A stretch of 40,000 bases of DNA from Stramonita haemastoma (GCA_030674155.1 CM060329.1:14386667-14426666), one strand, 5' to 3'. Shown: positions 1 through 11,208, counted from the first letter of the stretch. Notes: generated by a model not told the origin, from the sequence alone. Numbers and translations are program-made.

Positions 1-492
<492 letters not shown>

Positions 493-689
493 GAGGGGTG
501 TATGTGTGCGTGTGTTTGTTCTTGTATCTAACGACTGTTGTTCACTGTAAGATATATAAGCGAGGGAAAAAGACCTACAGAAAAAATAAAAAACATGGAG
601 CAGTTTGGTTTTAAAACATCGTAAACCGTGAGCTTCTTGGTTCGTACCCAGCCTCGCCCTTTCTTCCCAGTTTGACGAAAAAATTTGAA

Positions 690-1112
690 CTGAATGTCAG
701 TCATTCAGATTAGACTCGAAACCGAGGCCCTGTGTGCGAATGCACCAAAACATCTTGCGCACACATTAAAACCCCGTTCCGCCTTTTGGAAGAGCAGGCC
801 ATTGTGTGCCGTTGGAGCGGATGACAAAATTATAACAAAACATGATGCACACAGGTGTCGTGTTTAGACACCATCCCTGAGGAAAAAATCAGGGAGTTGG
901 AGTGCCAGAGCAGCTCGGGGCTGTAGGTATATGGCAATGTTCTGGTGGCTCCTGCGACGGTACTGGAACCATTTGTATTGGTCATTGCCTTTCCTATGGA
1001 TCATTCCAGTGCTGTGGAGAGGGGGGTATGCTTCATGGGTAACAGCTTGCCCTCCATGCAAACTTGCCCAGGCTTTGCGCTCTAAAGACTAGAGCCCAAC
1101 TCCATTGTCTTC
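690..1112 (+). repeat. SINE-related dispersed repeat, copy 1 (variant 3' half)
   Basis: The first part (about 705-840) matches the body of the SINE family seen elsewhere in the window (ACCGAGGCCC...TGTGCGAA, ...CGTTCCGC...GTGTGCCG). After about 840 it diverges from that SINE's usual tail. It instead carries a segment starting CACAGGTGTCGTG and containing TAACAGCTTGCCCTCCAT and CCCAGGCTTTGCGCTCTA. The same combination recurs at 11650-12066, so this is a repeat family with an alternative 3' half. No coding signal is present. Confidence 0.65.
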
Positions 1113-1129
1113 CGAGACTGATGGGTGCC

Positions 1130-2306
1130 TACTACCACTACTACTGTGTGTGTGAGAGAGCCGCTTGGTTGAGTGGGAGCTGACTACTATGTCAGGTCTC
1201 ATACCACTCTTGCTGATGATCTCAGGGTGACTGTTCCATTCTGGGAGGTCTGCAGTGCACTCCCAGTCATCTGCTCCATCCATCAGACTTTGCTTGCAGG
1301 TTCTGAATGGCACTGATGTTCGTGGCCATGACTTTTTCCTCCTGCCATGAAGAAGGTTGTGGGAGCTTTGTGTGTCCTGATTTTGCCACTTGTGGAGCAG
1401 GTTCTGAACCAGACTGCGTCTACAATCTCTTTGAGCACTTGGTTGTGCCTCCATGTGTACCTCCCTTGGGCTAAGACTACCTTACATGAGCTGAGGATAT
1501 GTTTCACTGTTTGTTTTTCATGGCAGAGGGGGCATGCAGCATCGTCTGATTTTCCCCACTTCACCAGGTTTGCATTTGATGGTAGAAGGTCATACGCAGA
1601 TCTGAGAATGAAGCTGATCCTGAGAGGGGCCATGTACCAAATGTCATTCCAGGTGACTTTTTAGGAGCACACTCTCCCATGTTGTCCATTACCCTTGCTG
1701 GCTCTGCTGGACTGCTTTTTGGAGTCTCTTTTGGTCTTCTTCTTTCCTCATCTCTTGAATGGCCATGTCCCATTTGGCTTTTCCTTTTGCCTTTGACCAC
1801 CATTCTGTTTTTGTTGACCCTAGCCCTTGTCTGTTGGTCTGTGTGTGTCCTGTTACCTCTCTGAACTTGAGACTTTCTTTGGCAGAGTTTATCGCCTCCT
1901 GGACTTTTCATTTTCTGCTGGTCTTCAGCAGGGGCTTGATTTCTTCTACCACCTTGTCTTCTGTGTCCTCTAACATGCTTTAAAGTCTGATTTTTCCTGC
2001 TTTGTATTCTTCTAGGATGGATTTCAGTGGCAGTTTTAACTTTGCTTGCTGACAGTACAGGACTATATTGGTGAGACAGGGTGGAACTCCAAGCCGTTTC
2101 CTTGTGAATTTGTTGATTTTGGCTTCCATTGCCTCTACCGTGCTGGTGCAGATTTCATATATCATTAGAGGCCATAGTAGTTTTGGGATCAGCATGAACT
2201 GCAGACACCAAACCTTGTATTTGCAAGGGAGATCACACTGGTCAATGGTCTCCAAGCCTTCTTCCACCATCTTTTTGGTTTTTTTGGCTCTTTGGGTGTC
2301 CTTCAT
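1130..2306 (-). pseudogene. C-terminal part of an RLE-type LINE (R2/NeSL/HERO-like), decayed
   Basis: Minus-strand frames follow each other with frameshifts near 1660 and 1300-1340. From 2306 down they give a thumb-like segment (LLWPLMIYEICTSTVEAMEAK, then INKFTRKRLGVPP), a basic linker, a zinc knuckle CPLCHEKQTVKHILSSC (C-x2-C-x7-H-x4-C), RYTWRHNQVL, and finally DWECTADLPEW...RPDIV. The knuckle followed by RPD is the order found in elements that use a restriction-like endonuclease, with RPD as part of the PD-(D/E)XK site. The distal Glu of that site is not found because the copy ends near 1130. The polymerase part is absent: element A starts at 2307. A stop interrupts the reading frame near 1660. 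It is a dead fragment; the exact clade is uncertain. Confidence 0.65.
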
Positions 2307-2828
2307 CCCCCGTGGGGATACCAGGGGCCTTTCAGTATAAAAAGTATCCCCACCTTCTGGAGGTTCTGTGCTAGGAATCCCCTCTATTCTGTCCCTCTCT
2401 TTGCCTCTGCCTTGTCTCTTTACTACCTGTCAGTCTTCTCTGTCTGCTTTCTGCCTTCTGGGTTCATTCTCCTGCCTTTTTTTCCAGAAACTCTTGGTCA
2501 TGGAATTTCTCGTTACATCTCCATCGTCATGTCTTCCTCATCTCCATTTTCACCCACCCTTTTTCTGTCAATGAGATCTTTCATTCTATCATCAGCTCCC
2601 CATCAAGCCTTCTTTGTCCAGCTCTTCATTTCTCTGCTGCTGAGTGGTTGCCGTAAGCAACCCGTAATCTTGCGCTGGAGCGACGTAGCCAGGGGATGGA
2701 TGGCTGTACCTTACTCTAGCCATTAACGAGCCCCATATGGAATCGTGCGGGGTGGATTAGCCTCTTCCTCCATAAGGTACCTCTGCTGAGGTGACCAAAA
2801 AACTCTACCCTCATTGAGCCTATGCTCC

Positions 2829-3990
2829 ATGTCCAAAAAACAAACCATAAAAAGGAAGAGAGGAATGAAGGAATCAGATTCCATTGGCGACTTGCCTAGC
2901 GAGTCGGAGATGGAAGTGAGAGAGAAGGGTGGATTTTGGCCGAGCTGGTTGGTGGTTGAGGGGGTGGAGGAGGAGCATCTCTGTCGAAACTGAGCACGTT
3001 TGCAGTGGCCAAGGGCCTAAAGGGTGTTGCAGGAGAGCTGAGTACTGTACAAAAGTTGAGGAATGGCACACTGCTGCTGGAATGCAGAACCAAAAAGCAG
3101 TCCCAGACACTCCTGAAGTGTGACAAGTTGGTGACGTGCCCTGTGAGGGTAACTGCCCACAAGGCCCTGAACAGCAGTAAAGGGGTCATCAGGTGCAGGG
3201 ACCTGCAGGGGGTGTCCGAGGCAGAGATCAAGGCCGAGCTGGCTTCTCAGGGAGTTGTTGACGTGTATTGAGTGCAGATCAGGAAAGGGGGGGACAAGGT
3301 CCCCACGAACACCTTCTTTATGATGTTTTGTATGACCATGCTGCCTCAAAACATCAAGGTGGGGTACCTCAGCGTGAAGGTCACACCTTACATCCCCTCT
3401 CCGCTGAGGTGCTTCAGATGCCAGAAATTTGGCCACATGAGGGACCGGTGCCCTGGACAGGTGTGCGGCGTCTGTGCAAAGGCGATACATGACGGGCAAT
3501 GTCAAGACCCCGCTCTGTGTGTGAACTGCAGAGGCGCCCACGCCTCCTTGTCCAAGCAGTGCCCCACTTGTGTGTTTGAAACAGAGATTCGCGGGTTAAG
3601 GTGGAGAAAAGGGTGTCCTTTTTTGAGGCCAGAAAGATCGTGCAGGAAGTAACAGCAACTGCAGCACTCAGTCATACACAGCAGTGGTCAAGAGGTTGTG
3701 TGTTTTGGTGGCCTGACAGATGGACTTTGGCTCTGAAATGGCTGGGCCCAGCTGACCGAGCACCGCTGACCGCGCACCTACCCCGGTGAAGAAGGCCTCT
3801 GGTGGGGGCCTAAAACCCACAGAAAATGCCAGCTCCCAACCGGGGGTCCAAACTGCCGACCCCCGGATCCAAAGAAAAACCAACCCCTCCCCCAAAACCA
3901 GTCAAGGGCTGAAGAACGGTCCCCTCTGGTGCCTGTAGAGGCGCCAAGGTGGTGGTGGCGGGGGAGCAAAAGTTGCCCCCCAAGAAAACA
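2829..3990 (+). pseudogene. Element A copy 1 ORF1 (gag-like CCHC protein), broken
   Basis: ORF1 proteins of I-type LINEs bind element RNA and form the ribonucleoprotein. The likely start is ATG 2829 (MSKKQTIKRKRG...), which gives a lysine/arginine-rich N-terminus; copy 2 has lost this start. The frame breaks near 2975, where copy 2 has one extra C. It breaks again at a TGA near 3270 that replaces a CGA in copy 2. The part at 3272-3652 preserves the knuckles CFRCQKFGHMRDRC (C-x2-C-x4-H-x4-C), a Cys-rich middle unit, and CVNCRGAHASLSKQC. Beyond 3600 a Pro/Lys-rich tail can be followed in shifting frames to about 3990. It is non-functional as it stands. Confidence 0.8.
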
Positions 3991-4107
3991 GGGGTCAAGT
4001 ATCTCTCAGACAGGTCGAAGAAAGCCGAGAAAGACTTTCTGCATGGAAGTTGGTTCTCCGTGCTTTCTGGGGATAGTCAGAAATGGAGTGACAGGAGTAG
4101 TGTTTTT

Positions 4108-5637
4108 ATGACTTATATTTTACAGTGGAACATTTGCGGTCTGGTGTCAAACAGGGAGGAGCTGCAGCTTCTCTGCCGGGACCACAGACCGGCCGTGGTA
4201 ATACTCCAGGAAACGCTTTTAAGGGAGGAAAAAGATTTTAATTTGTCTGGTTATAGCTCCATCCATGAAAGGGCCAAGCCCACCGAGTGTGGAACCTCCG
4301 GGGGTGTGAGTTTGCTCATCAGAAATTCCTTGTTGTACAATTGTGTGTTCCTCCACATTCCTCTCCAGGCAGTGGCTGCTAGGGTCACGTTGCACAAGAC
4401 AGTCATGGTGTGTAGCATCTACCTGTCTCCGTTGGTGGCGGTGAGGAAGGCGGACTTGGTGTCGTTGGTTCAGCAGTTGCCTACCCCCTTCCTGTTGCTG
4501 GGGGACTTCAACAGGCATTCCCCCCTTTGGGGAAGCAAAAAGTCATCTGCGAGGGGCCTCCTCCTTGAGGAGGTGTTTCTGGAGCAGGACCTGTGTGTGC
4601 TGAACACCAGGGTTCCTACTTATCTGCATTCCTCAAACGGTACGCTGTCATGTCTGGATCTGTCAGTCTGCGATCCCTCGTTGGTCTTGGACTTTTGGTG
4701 GGAAGTGTGTGATGATCTGCACGGCAGCGACCATTTTCCGGTGGTCTTGGCGCGGGGTGATGTGGCTGAGGAAGCCCCTACGCTGAGGTTCGACATCAGG
4801 AGGGCCAACTGGGATGCCTTCAGGGCCGACCTTGTTTCTGAGATGGACGAGGAGGCTGTCTTGTCTGCGGAAGATCCGGCGGAGGCACTGACGTCATGCG
4901 TGGTTCAGGCTGCGAGGCGGTCGGTTCCCAGGACCAGTGGTCAACCGGGGGCACCAAGGTTGCCCTGGTTCGACGAGAAATGCAGGGCAGTCAGGAAGGA
5001 ATGCAAAAAGGCGCAGCATTGGGTCAGGCAGCAACCGTGTCCGGCGGCGGTCTCGGCCCACCAAAAACTGCAGGCCAAGTCTCGCTTCGTCTTCAAGTCC
5101 AGCAGGTGTGAGGCATGGAGGCGCTTTTACTCCAAGCTGAACATCAGGACCTCCAGCAAGAAGGTCTGGAGGGTGATTGCAAAGATCAAGGGGCAGGGTG
5201 CCTCCACGTCGATCAACCATTTGCGCTCGGGGGACGCTTTGGTCACCAACAGGAAGGCGGTGGCTAATCTGCTGGCCGCAACCTTGAGGGCAAACTCGTT
5301 AGCAGAAATGAAAACCCAGGCGTTTTTAAACACAAAGCAGCGTCGGGAGAGAGTGCCTTTGAGTTTTGAGTCCCACAACGAGGAAGTCTACAACCTGCCG
5401 TTTTCTTTCCTGGAGCTGAAGAGCGCCTTGCAGTCTTGCCGCAAGACTTTGGCAGGCCCGGACGAGGTACATTATGGCCTTCTGAGGCACCTTCCTGAGG
5501 TATGTCTGTGGACCCTCCTGAGGGTTTACAACCGGATCTGGACGACAGGGTTTTTTCCCCCGTCCTGGGAGATGGCCTGCGTCGTCCTATCCCGAAACCC
5601 GGCAAGGACCCTAAGGACCCCAGCAATTACAGGCTGA
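4108..5637 (+). pseudogene. Element A copy 1 ORF2, N-terminal endonuclease and linker
   Basis: ATG 4108 starts MTYILQWNICGL, the usual beginning of an apurinic/apyrimidinic-type endonuclease, which nicks the target DNA. The frame also runs upstream to 3949 without an obvious reason, so I choose 4108. Motifs in order: QWNICG near residue 6, ILQETLL near 33, YLSP near 106, the catalytic LLGDFNRHSPLWGS near 130, CLDLSVCD, and GSDHFPVVL near 205. This domain looks intact here. The linker and RT N-terminus follow (SALQSCRKTLAGPDEVHYGLL). A missing C near 5588, present in copy 2, throws the frame off into a stop at 5637. Confidence 0.85.
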
Positions 5638-6626
5638 TTGCACTCACCAGCTGTGTTTGTAAGGTGATGGAGAAAATGGTCAACAGCCGCCTGGTGTAGC
5701 ATCTGGAGGCGAAGGGTCTTCTGGCCAGGGAGCAGTGTGGTTTCCGCAAGAATCGTTGCACCATGGACCACCTGGTCTGCCTCAAGACGACAGTCCAGAA
5801 TGCCTTTGTCAATGGGCGGCACGTGGTGGCCATTTTCTTTGGCCTGGAGAAGGCTTACGACACCGCCTGGAGGTATGGCATCATGTCGGACCTGCGGGAC
5901 TTGGGGTTTCAAGGTTGGTTGCCGTTATTTCTGCAAATTTTTTTGGCCAAGAGACACTTCCAGGTGAGGGTGGGCTCCACGCTCTCGGAGATCTTTGAGC
6001 AGGAGATGGGGGTTCCTCAGGGGAGCATCATTTCTCCGGCTCTCTTCAGCATCAAGATCAACGACATTGTCAAGGCGGTCCATCAGGGTGTTGAGTGTTT
6101 GCTGTTCGTGGGTGACTTTGCTTTGTATGCTACGGGAAGTACGTTTGCGGGGGTTCAGAGGCAGATACAGCTCTGCGTGAACAAGGTTCAAGAATGGGCG
6201 CAAGACAATGGGTTCAAGTTTTCGGTTGCCAAAACGAAGTGCATTCACTTCACGAACAAGTCCAGAGAGCACTTCCCGGACCCCGTCATCCGCTTGGGAA
6301 AATCCACCATCCCGGCGGTGGCGGAGGCCAAATTCTTGGGCATTGTTTTTGACCGGAAGCTCAATTTCAGGAGCCATATTCAACATCTGAAAGCGTCGTG
6401 TCAGAAAGCCCTGAACCTCCTGCGGGTGATCGCCCATACTGACTGGGGAGCAGACAGGAGAACACTGCTGCACGTTTACAGGGTGCTGGTGTGCTCCAAG
6501 CTGGATTACGAATGCCAGGTGTACGGCTTGGTGAGGCCTTCCTACCTGAAAACTCTGGACCCCGTCCACCACCAGGGGCTCCGGATCTGTCTCGGAGCCT
6601 TCCGGACGACGCCGGTGTATAGCCTT
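5638..6626 (+). pseudogene. Element A copy 1 ORF2, reverse transcriptase part, catalytically dead
   Basis: After the frameshift the RT continues as ...CVCKVMEKMVNSRLV and hits a TAG near 5699, where copy 2 has TGG. The main palm region then runs open from 5763. Motif A reads FFGLEKAYD here but FFDLEKAYD in copy 2. Motif B is GVPQGSIISP. Motif C reads FVGDFALYA against FVDDFALYA in copy 2. Two of the metal-binding Asp residues are therefore Gly, so this RT cannot be active by known RT chemistry. The thumb region continues to ...GAFRTTPVYSL, where the minus-strand LINE interrupts it. Confidence 0.85.
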
Positions 6627-7626
6627 ACGTCAAGTCAAATCAAGTCAAGTCAAGTCAAGTCAAAATGATCTTTATTGAGGGTAAAAGATTAAGTTTACAC
6701 AACTTTTTTTCATCCTGCCCTCACAAAAATAATCATATAAATTGACTTCTAAAACATTCAAAGACAAATATCAACCTTTGTTGAAAAACTAAAATAAATC
6801 AGGATTACTTTCCAACAAATCTCTCAAGATAAAAAACAAAACAAAAAACAAACCCAAGACAGTACAACATAAGCTCACATCATACATACAAATGATACAA
6901 ATACTATATAACATGGGCATGAATAACAACAAGCAGCCAAATGTGAGGTAGTATCAAACATAAATGCGGACTTATAGTTTGTCCATCAAATGTTTCTTCA
7001 AAAGTTTCTTAAACATTTGTTTTGAAGGAACTGATTTTAGAAAAGGGGGTAGGCTATTCCACAATGTTCTTCCTGAATAAGCAAGGCTTGATTTATAGAG
7101 ATTATTATGGGGCCTGGGCAGTAACAGTCTATGGGTAGGCCTATTTTTATTGACAGCAAATTTTTCCACAATTTTCTTTGGGGCTTTTCCGTTTAATATA
7201 TTGAACATACATAGATACTTGTTGAACTGCAGTCTGTCTTTGAGTGGAAGAATGTCTAGTTCTTTGTAGTTGGTGGTGGTCAGTGTATTAGGATTCAATC
7301 AGATTAGTTTAACAGCTCTTTTATGTAGGCGGTTTATATGCTTTAGGTTTGTTTCACTTGCACTGTCCCATAAGGTAGAAACATAATTTATAAGAGATAG
7401 AATATGGGCGTGAAAAAATAGTTTTCGTGACTGTAAATTTAGAAAATTTTTGATTTTTCTAAGTTGATACAATCTTACTGAGATTCTTTTTCCTAATGTG
7501 GCTATGTGATCTGACCAAGACAAATCGTTGTCGATTACTGCACCAAGTACTTTGTGTGAGACTACTTCTTCAATTTGTTGTCCATGGATATAAATTGGCG
7601 CGAATGGAAAACGCAATTTCTGTCTT
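6627..7626 (-). mobile_element. 5'-truncated LINE (CR1/L2/jockey-like) nested in element A copy 1
   Basis: This insertion lies in the opposite orientation to element A. Its 3' end is at about 6630, with a short tail of CAAGT repeats on the plus strand. It contains the pol C-terminus in two minus-strand pieces. 7299-7652 has VLGAVIDNDLSWSDHI, the post-RT thumb motif, and HILSLINYVSTLWDSAS. 6972-7298 has GRTLWNSLPPFLKS followed by a basic end. A single stop near 7299 separates them. The element A sequence that should be continuous (compare 23300-23315) stops at CCTTACG on the left and resumes at TTGTACGTGGAAG on the right. That gives a roughly 8-9 base imperfect target duplication (CTT..ACGT). 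A related 3' end lies at 24884-25110. Confidence 0.85.
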
Positions 7627-8801
7627 GTACGTGGAAGCGGGAGAGCCTTCACTAAAAAAGCACCGTCTGAAACTGACTTTGAATTATTACCTCAAACTGT
7701 ATTCAGAGTACAACAACCCGGCGCACGATTGTGTCATGAATCCCTGGTTTTAGGCCAAGTTCGACAAATCGCCTTCTGCCGCCCCGCCTCTGGGCATTTG
7801 GATCCTTCCCCATCACCACGAGGTGGGCATCAATCTGGGGGTTGTCTGTGACCTGCCCAAGTTGCCAGAGATGCCGATGTGGATGGTGGAGACCCCGGTG
7901 GTTTGTTTTGAGCTTGCCTCCCACAGGAAAGACGTCACCAGCTCCACGGTGTACGGGGCCTTCCTTTGAGAGCTCTGTGTGTCATATCCGTCCTACACCA
8001 CGGTTTTTTACGAATGGGTCCAAGTCGGAGGAGGGGGTGGCCTGCACCGCCTATTGTCCTGCCATCAAGGAGTCGGCGCTTTCGGAGCACCTGCCTTTGG
8101 ATGCCTCGGTGTACACGGCCGAACTGAGTGCTCTGGTCTTGTCCCTGCAACTGATCCGGCATTCGGGAAGGAAAGACTTCTTGGTCTGTACAGACTCGCT
8201 CTCTGCTCTGGAGGCTATTGCTTGCAGGAACGTAAACCACCCTAGGCTTCAGGAGTTCTATGAGCTGTATACTTCCTTGAGACGGGACGGGTGTGACGTG
8301 GTTTTGATGTGAGTCCCGAGGCATGTGGGCACTTGGGGCAACGAGACCGTTGGCTGACTCACCAGGCGTGCCATGGAGCAGGAGGTTTCCGGGTCCACGG
8401 TGCCGTTCACGGATCTGAAACCTAGGAGCGAGCAATACGTGCGTTCCCTCTGGCAGGAGGAGTGGAACGCTCAGATGGACAACAAGCTTTTTCGGATCCG
8501 TCCCAACCTGAAAGAGGTTTTCCCTCTGGGTGTCAAAAACTGAAGGGAGGCGACAGTGCTCACCAGGATACACATGGGTCATTCTCACATCAGTTAGGTT
8601 CACTTGCTGAAAGGCGAGGGAACCCTGTGGTGCGTGACTTGCGACGTGCGGGTGACCGTCAGGCATCTGCTCTTGGAGTGTCGGGATGTTCTGGATATTA
8701 GGCACAAGCATTTTACCATGGACCCCCTAAAGATCCTCTTTTGGGATGTTCCTCCGGACACCATTTCCTGAGAGAATCCGGCTTTTTTTCGTCTGATATG
8801 A
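7627..8801 (+). pseudogene. Element A copy 1 ORF2, RNase H and C-terminal zinc knuckle, broken
   Basis: Element A resumes here with YVEAGEPSLKKHRLKLTLNYY. An in-frame TAG at about 7750 follows (MNPWF*AKFDKSP) and is shared with copy 2. The RNase H domain is recognisable: TNGSKSEEGVACTAY (Asp of TDGS changed to Asn), VYTAELSAL with the Glu, and CTDSLSALEAI with the next Asp. The last motif is decayed (VPRHVGTWGNETVG*). RNase H removes the RNA strand after reverse transcription. Further stops precede the terminal knuckle, where only CDVRVTVRHLLLEC is clearly readable. The corresponding stop lies at about 8801, followed by a 3' UTR of about 300 bases. Confidence 0.8.
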
Positions 8802-9106
8802 GCGAAAGGGGTATGGTTGGTCTTTAAGGACAAGGTTGTTTTAAGGAACCCGATTTGGGTTTTATCTCGTTTTAAGTGTGATCGATGTGGGTTTTCCCAC
8901 AATGCGGGGGCTGTCCTGGGCTGACCCTTATGGTCAACCAGGGCATCTATACAAACAAGGACAGTTGAGTATTTTTTATACCTAGTTTTAAACTGTACAT
9001 AGTCGCACACTTTTAATACGAGTTTTAAAATGTGATGAGGTGATAGCCCTGATATGGCCTATGTGGTCGGCAGGGCTATAAGCACCATAATTGGATTAGA
9101 TATACA

Positions 9107-9240
9107 TATATGTGTTTGTGTGTGAGTGCAGGGCTTAAGGGTATCTGTGTATGTGTGTGTACGTGTGTGTGTTTGTGTGTACGTGTGTGTGTACGTGTGC
9201 GTGCGTGCATGCCTACGTGTGTGTGTTGTGTTGTGTTGTG
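9107..9240. repeat. TG-rich microsatellite with a TTGTG pentamer run
   Basis: Interrupted TGTG/TACGTG units are followed by TTGTG units near 9227-9255, directly after the 3' end of element A copy 1. The following 9260-9465 is unique-looking sequence with no supported gene. Confidence 0.9.
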
Positions 9241-9465
9241 TTGTGCTGTGTTGTGCTGTGTTTTTGTGTGGCAGGTTTTGAATTGTCTTTCTGGATTTGG
9301 CCTTAGGACCTAACTGTGAGTTGCAGTGAAGACAGGAGTGGTGAGGACGATAAAGAGGATAAAGATGAAGGCAGCAGCTTGTAGTGTTTGGACTCTTGTC
9401 TTCATTTTGGCTTTTGACTTTCCGGTAAGAGAGAGACAGACACAAAGAGAGAGAGATTGTTTGTG

Positions 9466-9483
9466 TGTATAGTGCGTGCGTGC

Positions 9484-9537
<54 letters not shown>

Positions 9538-9680
9538 GCGTGCGTGCGAGTGCACGAGTATGTATGTGTGCATAATATGTTTGTGAGTGTGTATGAGTAT
9601 GAATGTATGTGTGTGTGCACGCGCGCGTCTGTGTGTGTGTGTGTGTGTGTGCGTGTGTTTGAGAGAGAGAGTGTGTTCTT
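9466..9680. repeat. (TGCG)n/(TG)n/(GA)n microsatellite block
   Basis: GTGC units, about 50 bases of pure TG, degenerate TG/TATG, then TG and GA again. The translated Cys/Val frames across it are artefacts of the dinucleotide repeat. Confidence 0.95.
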
Positions 9681-9770
9681 CTTTAGTTAAAATTGTCTGT
9701 TCACATAAGTGATATTAGACAAGAGAGAGTGTGTGTGCATATCTGTCTGTGTTTTTTTTATAGTAGTTTT

Positions 9771-10102
9771 CTTTTATATCGAGGATAATAGAATAAGCAC
9801 TCATGTGCTTTTTTTCATCCAGTCCCCGTGTGTATGCAGTTGTGTAAATATTGTCATCTGTTCCCACCGGCACACAATGGCCTACTCTTACGAAAAGCGG
9901 AACAGGATTTAACGTGTGCACGAGATGTTCTGCGTGCGTTCGTACACGGGGCTTCGGTTTACAGTTTCATCCGAAAGACTTTTGGGGATAGTTGAGTCAG
10001 CACTGATGTTAACTCCAGGAGAAAAATCCCCTCCGCCGGGAATCGAATTCGGGTCGTCAAATTGCCAGCGCAATGTTCTGACCACTAAGCTATCCCGTCC
10101 CC
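9771..10102 (-). mobile_element. tRNA-derived SINE, full length
   Basis: On the minus strand it begins GGGATAGCTTAGTGGTCAGA, a tRNA-like A box, followed by a B-box-like GAATTCGATTCCCGG. The SINE body follows (GGAGTTAACATCAGTGC, CCGAAG...TGTACGAACGCACGC, GTTCCGCTTTTCGTAAG, CGGTGGGAACAGATGAC). It ends GGACTGGATG...TTATCCTCGATATAAAAG. The family recurs at 17190, 17425, 17761, 18150, 18485 and 37017. The tRNA-like head carries an internal RNA polymerase III promoter. In SINE orientation a (CA)n tract lies directly upstream (10103-10240). Confidence 0.85.
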
Positions 10103-10128
10103 ACACTCGTGTGTGTGTATGTGTGTGT

Positions 10129-10175
<47 letters not shown>

Positions 10176-10182
10176 TGAGTGT

Positions 10183-10235
<53 letters not shown>

Positions 10236-10240
10236 ACGTG
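10103..10240. repeat. (TG)n microsatellite abutting the SINE 5' end
   Basis: About 130 bases of TG with a few interruptions (TGGTGTG, GTGAGTGTGG), starting at the tRNA-like head of the minus-strand SINE. Confidence 0.97.
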
Positions 10241-10363
10241 CGCAGATTTTTTTTGCGTACCCAGAGGTACTTGCATTTTGCAACTTGACGTGTTTTCCTA
10301 ATAACATCATATATGCATATTGTCATGTGCGTTTCAAGTTTATACTGTATTTTTTATTTTCAG

Positions 10364-10391
10364 ACTCTGGCTTTTGCTTCACTACCTACAG
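10364..10391 (+). CDS. Candidate 28-nt micro-exon of the ITIH-like gene
   Basis: A strong acceptor (TTTTTTATTTTCAG, ending 10363) is followed after 28 bases by a strong donor (GTACGT from 10392). If read in phase 0 it encodes TLAFASLPT with one base left over. That base completes a Gly codon with the two bases that open the next exon at 11495, so the junction is phase-compatible. There is no homology evidence and I see no exon before it, so this rests on splice signals and phase only. It could be chance. Confidence 0.3.
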
Positions 10392-10404
10392 GTACGTTGC
10401 GCAG

Positions 10405-11040
10405 ACTGTAATAATAGCAAGAACTATCAATAATAATACCAATAATAATGATAATCATCATCACCATCAAGATAACAATAATAATAATACTAATGATGAT
10501 GATGATGATAATAATTAAATAATAATAACACATCATCAACAACAACAATACTATTACTACTTCCGCTACTACCAATAATAATAATAATAATAATAGTAGT
10601 AAAAGACAGACAGACAGGAAAAGAGACTGAGGGAGACAGAGAGGGAGAGAGAGGGAGGGGGCAAGCAAGGCAAATTCTTTTATTTCAAGGATAATGAATA
10701 AGCACTCGTGTGCTTTTTACATCCAGTCCCCGAGAGAGACAGACAGATAGACAGGGATAGAGACACAGAGATAGAGAGAGAGATAGACACAGACAGAGAC
10801 AGACAGACAGATAGGGACACAGAAATAGAGACAGACAGACAAATTGAAAGAGACAGATAGAACATAGGGACGAAGAATGACAGAGAGAAATAAAAATATT
10901 GAGACTTGGATAGAAAATGAGATATGGAGAGATGGGAACGGAGAGAGAAAGAGAAATGGAGAGCCAAATAGACGAATACAAATTCAAAGAATAGAAAAAG
11001 ACAGAGCAATAAATAAGTAGACACATGAGAGACAGAGGCA
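10405..11040. repeat. AAT/ATG-triplet block, SINE tail fragment and (CAGA)n/(GA)n block
   Basis: 10405-10605 is AAT-, GAT- and CAA-triplet rich. 10670-10730 is a minus-oriented fragment of the SINE 3' tail (CTTTTATTTCAAGGATAAT ... CATCCAGTCCCC). 10731-11040 is a degenerate CAGA/GATAGA purine-rich tract. No gene is supported; the Leu/Ser/Val-rich frames are repeat artefacts. Confidence 0.85.
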
Positions 11041-11044
11041 GATT

Positions 11045-11046
<2 letters not shown>

Positions 11047-11097
<51 letters not shown>

Positions 11098-11166
11098 ACA
11101 CACACACACAACACACACATACACACACATACAACACACGCACACACTCACACACACACCACACAC

Positions 11167-11208
<42 letters not shown>

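Larger units (their letters stand above)
2307..9098 (+). mobile_element. Element A copy 1: I-clade-like non-LTR retrotransposon, near full length, with a nested insertion
   Basis: The layout is a 5' leader starting CCCCCGTGGGGATACC, ORF1 (gag-like, CCHC knuckles), ORF2 (endonuclease, reverse transcriptase, RNase H, terminal zinc knuckle) and a 3' UTR ending ATAAGCACCATAATTGGATT. It aligns over its whole length with copy 2 (19074-24783), which supports both ends. An RNase H domain after the RT places it with I-superfamily elements; the finer clade is not determined. It is inactive, with frameshifts, several stops, both RT catalytic Asp residues changed to Gly, and about 1 kb of another LINE inserted at 6627-7626. 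I see no target-site duplication: the left flank is the RLE-LINE fragment and the right flank is a TG-rich microsatellite. Confidence 0.9.

Noticed and set aside
1283..1664. Plus-strand frame of 105 codons at 1347-1664
   Set aside because: It is antisense to the RLE-LINE zinc-knuckle region, which carries the recognisable motifs.
9320..9424. Possible ITIH exon between GTTGCAG and CCG|GTAAGA
   Set aside because: The splice signals are reasonable, but the translated sequence shows no ITIH pattern and the acidic alternative frame has a stop; there was not enough to list it.
9457..9690. Cys/Val- and His/Thr-repeat open frames across TG/CA tracts here and at 10085-10326, 11025-11437, 25721-26374, 36539-37026 and elsewhere
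   Set aside because: They are translations of dinucleotide repeats in any frame, without flanking coding sequence.
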